A stretch of 9,179 nt of DNA from Bacteroidota bacterium (GTDB lineage: Bacteria; Bacteroidota; Bacteroidia; Bacteroidales; B18-G4). A program made the translations under genes and the position numbers. Below the pieces are notes generated by a model. It saw only the letters and a program-made list of their open reading frames with translations, searched no databases and was not told the DNA's origin. Below, in pieces: positions 1 to 4,588 of this stretch. Positions within the stretch are counted from its first letter, which is position 1; each line of letters begins with the position of its first letter. The DNA lies in assembly GCA_003648575.1 (NCBI GenBank), contig QMPN01000111.1, forward strand, positions 1-9,179. The letters run 5' to 3'.

Positions 1-422
1 ACTTTTACCTGTGACTCGTTCAGGCCCGTGATCTCTCCAATCTCCTGGTATGAATACCCTTCGTAATCGCGGAGCAGGATCACCGAACGCTGCACTTCAT
101 TCAGTTTCTTCAGTGCCTCATCCAGCACTTCCCTGAGGTCAGAATAATCATGGAAGGTAGTATTGCCTGCTTCAGGCATATCTTCCAGATTGTTCGTGTG
201 CTTGTTTCTCCTGATCAGGTCGATCATGGTATGATATGCTGTGGTAAATAAGTATGACTTGGCCTTATCCGCAGCCAGCTTTTTATGATTTACCCATAGC
301 TTCTCAAAGGCATCCTGCACCACATCCTGCGCACCATGCTCATCCTTCAGGTTTTTCAGGATAAACCTGAACACACCATCAGCATGCTGATCCACACAAT
401 TATTATATTCACGGGTAGTCAT
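1..422 (-). CDS. ECF-family RNA polymerase sigma-70 factor, C-terminus cut by window edge
   Basis: This is a minus-strand gene read from ATG at 420-422 and open to the left edge, giving about 140 residues that begin MTTREYNNCVDQHADGVFRF. Region 2 is visible as AQDVVQDAFEKLWVN (about residues 31-45), followed by SYLFTTAYHTMIDLIRR, which matches the core-binding and -10-binding helices. After a linker, region 4 is visible as LNEVQRSVILLRDYEGYSYQEIGEI and TGLNESQVKV, the helix-turn-helix that reads the -35 element. Only regions 2 and 4 are present, as expected for the small extracytoplasmic-function group. Such proteins usually have 160-200 residues, so roughly 20-40 are missing. Bacteroidota ECF genes are often followed by an anti-sigma gene, which would lie outside the window, so the stimulus and regulon cannot be told. 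Its own promoter looks ECF-like (see 456-483). The family call is very secure; the subgroup is not assigned. Confidence 0.93.
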   Translation of the reverse strand, partial: MTTREYNNCVDQHADGVFRFILKNLKDEHGAQDVVQDAFEKLWVNHKKLAADKAKSYLFTTAYHTMIDLIRRNKHTNNLEDMPEAGNTTFHDYSDLREVLDEALKKLNEVQRSVILLRDYEGYSYQEIGEITGLNESQVK

Positions 423-455
423 TGATCCAATAAGCCTAATATCCTGATTTAATGA

Positions 456-483
456 TATGACGGATTACTATGGATAAAGTTAC
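456..483 (-). promoter_or_regulatory. candidate ECF-type promoter of the sigma factor gene
   Basis: On the minus strand, GTAAC (479-483) is followed after exactly 16 bases by CGTCATA (456-462). An AAC-containing -35 and a CGTC-containing -10 spaced by about 16 bases is the usual layout of promoters read by ECF sigma factors. The end of the -10 lies 33 bases before the ATG, which would leave a leader of roughly 25 bases. The same stretch also reads TAACTTTA, one base off the housekeeping TAnnTTTG element, so a housekeeping promoter is the alternative. Autoregulation is an inference. Confidence 0.4.
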
Positions 484-493
484 ACAAAAAAAA

Positions 494-521
494 GTGTTGG
501 GTGTTGGATGTTGAGTGTTGG
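494..521. repeat. short tandem repeat, four 7-bp units
   Basis: Four consecutive heptamers read GTGTTGG, GTGTTGG, ATGTTGA, GTGTTGG, preceded by a run of eight A (486-493) and followed by a partial unit ATTGG. The array sits in the 117-bp spacer between the end of lepA and the sigma factor gene, upstream of that gene's promoter. There is no hairpin with it, so it does not look like an intrinsic terminator. Its role is unknown; it may be simple slippage-generated DNA. Confidence 0.8.
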
Positions 522-539
522 ATTGGTTTTCGATGAAAG

Positions 540-2327
540 CTAATCAAGTTTCAAAACAGCAAGAAAAGCCTGCTGTGGCACTTCAACGTTCCCTACCTGA
601 CGCATGCGCTTCTTGCCCTTTTTCTGCTTTTCGAGGAGCTTGCGCTTACGAGTGATGTCCCCGCCATAACATTTGGCTGTAACATCTTTTCTTAAGGCCT
701 TCACGGTTTCACGGGCGATGATCTTGGCGCCGATGCCTGCCTGTATGGCAATATCGAATTGTTGCCTTGGAATCAGCTCTTTCAGCTTTACGCAAATGCG
801 CCTGCCGAAATCATAGGCATTATCGCGATGGATCAAGGTAGAAAGGGCATCAACGGGTTCACCATTGAGCAGGATGTCGAGTTTGACCAGGTTGGCAGGC
901 CTGTATTCCGACTGATGATAGTCGAAGGAGGCATATCCTTTGGAAATGCTTTTCAGCTTGTCATAGAAGTCGAAGACGATCTCGCCCAGTGGCATCTCAA
1001 AGGTTACCTCTACACGGTCGCTGGTGAGGTATACCTGGTTTTTCAGGGCTCCCCTTTTATCGATACATAATTTCATCACCGATCCCACATACTCCGTCTT
1101 GGAAATGACCTGGGCAATGATGTATGGTTCTTCTATATGGTCGATATATATCTGGTCCGGGAGGCCGGAAGGGTTATGCACTTCAATGACCTCTCCCTTA
1201 TTCGATACTACTTTATAGGAAACGTTTGGTACGGTGGTGATCACGTTCATGTCGAACTCACGATCGAGCCTTTCCTGTATGATTTCCATATGCAACAGCC
1301 CGAGGAACCCGCAGCGGAATCCAAATCCTAGTGCCGCAGATGATTCAGGCTCAAAAGTGAGGGAAGCATCATTCAGTTGCAGCTTCTCGATGGAAGCCCT
1401 CAATTCTTCATAGTCATCGGCATCCACAGGGTAAATACCGGCGAAAACCATGGGTTTTACTTCTTCAAAGCCGTCAATGGCTATATCGCTGGGGTTTTCG
1501 ATATGTGTTATCGTATCACCAACTTTTACTTCCTTGGATGATTTGATCCCAGAAATAATGTATCCCACATCGCCTGCAGAAAGTTGCTTCCTGGCTTCAG
1601 GTTTCAGTTTTAATACTCCGACTTCATCTGCATTATATTCTTTATGGGTGCTAATGAATTTTACATCATCACCTTTGATTATAGTACCATTCAGGATCCT
1701 GATGTAAGCAATGATGCCGCGGTAGGAGTTGAATACGGAATCAAAGATCAAGGCTTGAAGGGGTGCATCAGGATCACCCTTTGGCGCAGGGACTTTTTCG
1801 ATGATGTCCTCCAGTATTCTGTCTACGCCATAGCCCGTCTTTCCGCTGGCTTCAATGATACTGTCTCTGTCGCATCCGATTAAATCCACGATCTGGTCTT
1901 TCACATCCTCAGGCATTGCCGCTTCCAGATCCATCTTGTTCAAAACCGGGATGATCTCCAGGTCGTTATCGATGGCCAGGTAGAGGTTGGAAATCGTCTG
2001 GGCCTGTATGCCCTGTGAGGCATCCACGATTAGCAAGGCACCTTCACAGGCTGCCAGTGATCGGGAAACTTCATAGGAAAAGTCGACATGCCCCGGTGTA
2101 TCGATGAGGTTCAGGATGTATTGTTTTCCATCCTGTACATGCTCCATTTGTATCGCATGGCTCTTGATAGTGATGCCACGCTCACGCTCAATATCCATAT
2201 CATCCAGTACCTGCTCCTGCAGGTCGCGCTCAGAGATCGTTTCGGTGATCTCCAGCAGCCTGTCGGCCAGGGTACTCTTACCATGATCGATATGGGCGAT
2301 GATACAGAAATTGCGGATGTTATCCAT
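540..2327 (-). CDS. lepA: elongation factor 4 (LepA), ribosome-associated translational GTPase
   Basis: The 595-residue product matches the usual length of LepA (about 600). It is a cytoplasmic GTPase that binds the 70S ribosome; it has been described as a back-translocase and as a factor in initiation or 30S assembly. The G domain shows the P-loop AHIDHGKST (residues 11-19), switch [10 protein letters not shown] (48-56), DTPGH (76-80, with H80 at the catalytic histidine position), NKMD (130-133) and SGK (161-163). Beta-barrel and EF-G-like domains follow, as does the LepA-specific C-terminal domain with its basic segment [16 protein letters not shown] and the hallmark end [17 protein letters not shown]. 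The start is the canonical [18 protein letters not shown], so no alternative start is needed. The gene is transcribed away from the gap operon across a 228-bp spacer. No intrinsic terminator is visible after its stop. Nothing in it looks degraded. Confidence 0.98.
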   Translation of the reverse strand: MDNIRNFCIIAHIDHGKSTLADRLLEITETISERDLQEQVLDDMDIERERGITIKSHAIQMEHVQDGKQYILNLIDTPGHVDFSYEVSRSLAACEGALLIVDASQGIQAQTISNLYLAIDNDLEIIPVLNKMDLEAAMPEDVKDQIVDLIGCDRDSIIEASGKTGYGVDRILEDIIEKVPAPKGDPDAPLQALIFDSVFNSYRGIIAYIRILNGTIIKGDDVKFISTHKEYNADEVGVLKLKPEARKQLSAGDVGYIISGIKSSKEVKVGDTITHIENPSDIAIDGFEEVKPMVFAGIYPVDADDYEELRASIEKLQLNDASLTFEPESSAALGFGFRCGFLGLLHMEIIQERLDREFDMNVITTVPNVSYKVVSNKGEVIEVHNPSGLPDQIYIDHIEEPYIIAQVISKTEYVGSVMKLCIDKRGALKNQVYLTSDRVEVTFEMPLGEIVFDFYDKLKSISKGYASFDYHQSEYRPANLVKLDILLNGEPVDALSTLIHRDNAYDFGRRICVKLKELIPRQQFDIAIQAGIGAKIIARETVKALRKDVTAKCYGGDITRKRKLLEKQKKGKKRMRQVGNVEVPQQAFLAVLKLD

Positions 2328-2334
2328 AGGGGTG

Positions 2335-2342
2335 CAAAAGTA
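2335..2342 (-). promoter_or_regulatory. Bacteroidota -7 promoter element of lepA
   Basis: The minus strand reads TACTTTTG, a full match to TAnnTTTG. Its last base is only 7 bases before the A of the lepA ATG. Because transcription in this phylum usually starts a few bases after this element, the mRNA should have almost no leader. No clear TTG-type -33 element is seen at the expected distance. Confidence 0.6.
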
Positions 2343-2436
2343 CTATTTATTCTTGAAAGATAAATGATTAAATGGAGCTTATGGGCTATTTGAGAATTAA
2401 CATTATAAATAATATCAATCAAATAAATAATAATGC

Positions 2437-2444
2437 TAATTTTG
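2437..2444 (+). promoter_or_regulatory. Bacteroidota -7 promoter element of the gap operon
   Basis: The plus strand reads TAATTTTG, matching TAnnTTTG, inside an AT-rich tract. The predicted transcription start near 2450 would leave a leader of about 105 bases before the first gap gene, unusually long compared with the near-leaderless lepA. No convincing -33 element is visible upstream. Confidence 0.5.
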
Positions 2445-2454
2445 GCGTCCTTTT

Positions 2455-2526
2455 ATGAACAATAGTGAATTTAATCCGTTAGCATAAAAGGGATTAGACG
2501 AAGAAGGCCTGAACAATAGTGTCAGG
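2455..2526 (+). promoter_or_regulatory. gap operon leader with direct and inverted repeats
   Basis: The 11-bp sequence GAACAATAGTG occurs twice, at 2457-2467 and 2511-2521, 54 bp apart. The leader also holds two short inverted repeats: TAATCC (2472-2477) with GGATTA (2491-2496), and CCTGA (2508-2512) with TCAGG (2522-2526). The second hairpin would present one copy of the direct repeat largely in its loop. A 10-codon open frame, MNNSEFNPLA, runs from ATG 2455 to TAA 2487. These could be protein- or RNA-level control elements for the operon. The stems are short (5-6 bp), so chance is possible, and no known riboswitch is recognised. Confidence 0.35.
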
Positions 2527-2555
2527 TGAATTATTAACAGACAAATATTACAATT

Positions 2556-3578
2556 ATGGACAAGATTCGAGTTGGAATTATGGGATTCGGAGAGGTTGGC
2601 CGCCATATCTACAGGCTGTGCCTCAATGATGACCGTATTGAGATCGTAGCCATCGCCGACCTTGGCCGTCCCGATATCCTGGAGTATCTGCCGAAAGTAG
2701 AGACCAAGGGAGATATCGACGTGAAACTGGAAGGGAACTTCCTGGTTTCGTCAAACGGACGTGCAAGGATGATTCAGGGCAAGAGCCTGATACCTGGTGA
2801 TATACTCTGGGATATCCTGGGTGTAGATGTTGCGATCGATGGAACAGGTATATACAAATCAAGGGCAGAACTGACACCGCACCTGCAGGCAGGTGCCAAA
2901 AGGCTTGTGTTAACGACACTGCCAACAGACGAAATAGATCGGATAGCCATCATGGGTTTGAACGAAAACACCATGGAAGCAAGTGATAAGATCGTTTCAG
3001 CAGGTTCTGCAACGACCAATGCCACTGCGCTCATCCTGAAAGTACTTGAGGAAGCATTTGGTGTTGATTATGCCATGCTGACCACCGTGCACTCCTATAC
3101 TTCTGACCAGCCTTTACGCGATAAGGCCAGCACAGATTTCAGGAGAAGCCGTTCAGCTGCAGAGAATATCATTCCCAATGAAACACCCAGCCCGCGCTGG
3201 ATCCAGCATGTGATGCCGGAATTCAAAGGACGCATAGAAGGCTCTGCACTCAACGTGCCGGTTCCTAATGGATCGCTGCTCGACCTCACCCTTGTTCTGA
3301 AAAAAGGAGGAACAACCAAAGAGGAAATCAATGAAGCAGTGGCCAAATGGGCCGAAAAGAATCCGCATATTGCAAGGGTGGTGACGGATCCCATCGTGTC
3401 AACTGATGTTATCGGCGACACCCGCTCGGTGAATTTCGATACTCAGGCAACCATGATGTCTCCGAACAGGATGGTAAAGATACTGACCTGGTACCACACT
3501 GCACTCGCAACAGCGAGCAGAATCATAGATGTGATCGTAGCTTATGATGAATTAGACAAGAAAGGAGGCTCACAATGA
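2556..3578 (+). CDS. GAPDH-fold protein lacking the catalytic cysteine (probable pseudoenzyme)
   Basis: The 340-residue product aligns end to end with type I glyceraldehyde-3-phosphate dehydrogenase and with its neighbour. The N-terminal Rossmann motif GFGEVGR (10-16) and the acidic NAD-ribose residue D35 are kept. So are TTVHSYTSDQ with the catalytic-base histidine H179, and the S-loop run AAENIIP (201-207). The active-site signature, SCTTNC in the family, is SATTNA here, so A152 (codon GCA, 3009-3011) replaces the thiohemiacetal-forming cysteine and A156 replaces the second one. N233 stands where the phosphate-binding arginine (Arg231) should be. T315 replaces the nicotinamide-contacting asparagine, and M9, E13 and Q74 replace other cofactor contacts. 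The protein contains a single cysteine, C22. The frame is intact over its full length, so this is not a decaying pseudogene. It overlaps the canonical gap gene by 4 bases. I infer a non-catalytic partner or regulatory subunit; an unrelated dehydrogenase activity is the alternative. Confidence 0.9.
   Translation: MDKIRVGIMGFGEVGRHIYRLCLNDDRIEIVAIADLGRPDILEYLPKVETKGDIDVKLEGNFLVSSNGRARMIQGKSLIPGDILWDILGVDVAIDGTGIYKSRAELTPHLQAGAKRLVLTTLPTDEIDRIAIMGLNENTMEASDKIVSAGSATTNATALILKVLEEAFGVDYAMLTTVHSYTSDQPLRDKASTDFRRSRSAAENIIPNETPSPRWIQHVMPEFKGRIEGSALNVPVPNGSLLDLTLVLKKGGTTKEEINEAVAKWAEKNPHIARVVTDPIVSTDVIGDTRSVNFDTQATMMSPNRMVKILTWYHTALATASRIIDVIVAYDELDKKGGSQ
3561..3568 (+). promoter_or_regulatory. strong Shine-Dalgarno sequence for the second gap gene
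   Basis: AAAGGAGG lies inside the last codons of the upstream gene, with 6 bases between it and the ATG at 3575. It is close to a perfect anti-16S match, which is unusual in Bacteroidota, where most genes (including the upstream gap homologue, preceded by AT-rich sequence) lack one. Together with the ATGA stop-start overlap it fixes the start of the second gene and points to translational coupling. Confidence 0.75.
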
Positions 3579-4582
3579 GAGTAGCAATAAACGGATTTGG
3601 AAGGATAGGACGCTCAGTGTTTCGTATTCTCAATGCGAGGGAAGATATCGATGTGATCGCTATCAACGACCTCTTTGATGATGAAGTGCTGGCATACCTG
3701 CTGAAATATGATACTGTAATGTCGGGCTTTGGACAGGACATCACCCTGGAAGGTGATTACCTGATCACTCCTTATGAAAAAGTAAAAATGCTTGCCATCA
3801 GGGATCCGAAAGAACTTCCATGGAAAGAATTGAATATTGATGTTGTTGTTGAAGCAACAGGGATCTTCCGAACAAGGGAAAGTCTCGTGTCTCACCTCGA
3901 AGCCGGCGCGAAGAGGGTCATTCTCACCGTTCCTTCGAAAGATGAGATCGACTGCACTGTTGTACTTGGTGTAAATGATGATGAACTCAAACCTGAGCAT
4001 AAGATCATATCTAACGCTAGCTGTACTACAAATTGCCTGGCGCCGATGGCCAAGGTCCTCAACGATTCCTTTGGTATCAAAGAGGGTCTCATGACAACCA
4101 CCCATGCGTATACCAACGATCAGCGACTGGCTGATGTACCGCATAAAGACTGGCGTCGTGGACGTGCTGCCGCTGAAAATATCATCCCAACCACTACCGG
4201 TGCTGCCGTAGCTGTTGGCAAGGTGATCCCCGAACTTAAGGGCAAACTCGACGGTATGGCCTCAAGGGTACCCGTACCCGACGGATCAGTGGTCGACCTG
4301 GTGGTTGAGGTGGAAAAAGACGTAACGCTTGATGATATTAACGCCGCTGTCAGGATTGCTTCCAAAACCAAGAAGATGGAAAATATCCTTCTCTATTCAG
4401 AAGACCAGGTTGTGTCATCCGACATCGTGGGGAACTCATATAGCTCCATCTACGATCCTGAATATACCAAGGTGCTCGGAAAACGCATCGTTCGTACATT
4501 GAACTGGTATGATAATGAATGGGGATACTCCAACAGAGTTGTTGACCTTATTACCATGTTAATGGCATTCGAAGAAAAGTAA
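3575..4582 (+). CDS. gap: type I glyceraldehyde-3-phosphate dehydrogenase, NAD-dependent
   Basis: This 335-residue cytoplasmic enzyme oxidises and phosphorylates glyceraldehyde 3-phosphate to 1,3-bisphosphoglycerate with NAD+ in glycolysis, and runs in reverse in gluconeogenesis. All key residues are present: INGFGRIGR (5-13) and D32 for NAD binding, ASCTTNC with catalytic C150 (codon 4022-4024), the base H177 in TTTHAYTNDQ, T180, the S-loop WRRGRAAAENIIPTTTGAA with T208, R231 in ASRVPVP, and NWYDNEWGYSNR with N314. D32 argues for NAD rather than NADP preference. The start is set by ATG 3575, which overlaps the upstream TGA and has a strong Shine-Dalgarno sequence 6 bases away. The protein resembles the upstream homologue throughout, so the two probably arose by duplication and then diverged strongly, or were brought together early. 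As type I GAPDH is a homotetramer, mixed tetramers with the upstream product are conceivable (inference). Confidence 0.97.
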   Translation: MRVAINGFGRIGRSVFRILNAREDIDVIAINDLFDDEVLAYLLKYDTVMSGFGQDITLEGDYLITPYEKVKMLAIRDPKELPWKELNIDVVVEATGIFRTRESLVSHLEAGAKRVILTVPSKDEIDCTVVLGVNDDELKPEHKIISNASCTTNCLAPMAKVLNDSFGIKEGLMTTTHAYTNDQRLADVPHKDWRRGRAAAENIIPTTTGAAVAVGKVIPELKGKLDGMASRVPVPDGSVVDLVVEVEKDVTLDDINAAVRIASKTKKMENILLYSEDQVVSSDIVGNSYSSIYDPEYTKVLGKRIVRTLNWYDNEWGYSNRVVDLITMLMAFEEK

Positions 4583-4588
4583 TTCTGA

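Noticed and set aside
494..521. CRISPR-like or attachment-site repeat.
   Set aside because: The units are 7 bp with no spacers, and there are no cas, integrase or tRNA genes nearby.
540..560. Intrinsic terminator after lepA using the run of T on the minus strand at 486-493.
   Set aside because: No inverted repeat precedes the T run on the minus strand, so there is no hairpin to support it.
759..1070. Plus-strand open frame of 103 codons.
   Set aside because: It is antisense to the C-terminal half of lepA, which is unambiguous.
3009..3011. Sequencing or assembly error as the reason for the missing catalytic cysteine.
   Set aside because: GCA differs from both cysteine codons at all three positions, the frame is intact on both sides, and other active-site residues (positions 156, 233 and 315) are replaced too.
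3614..4144. 176-codon open frame on the minus strand.
   Set aside because: It lies wholly opposite the canonical gap gene, whose frame has all family motifs. The translation resembles no family I know and has no start signals.
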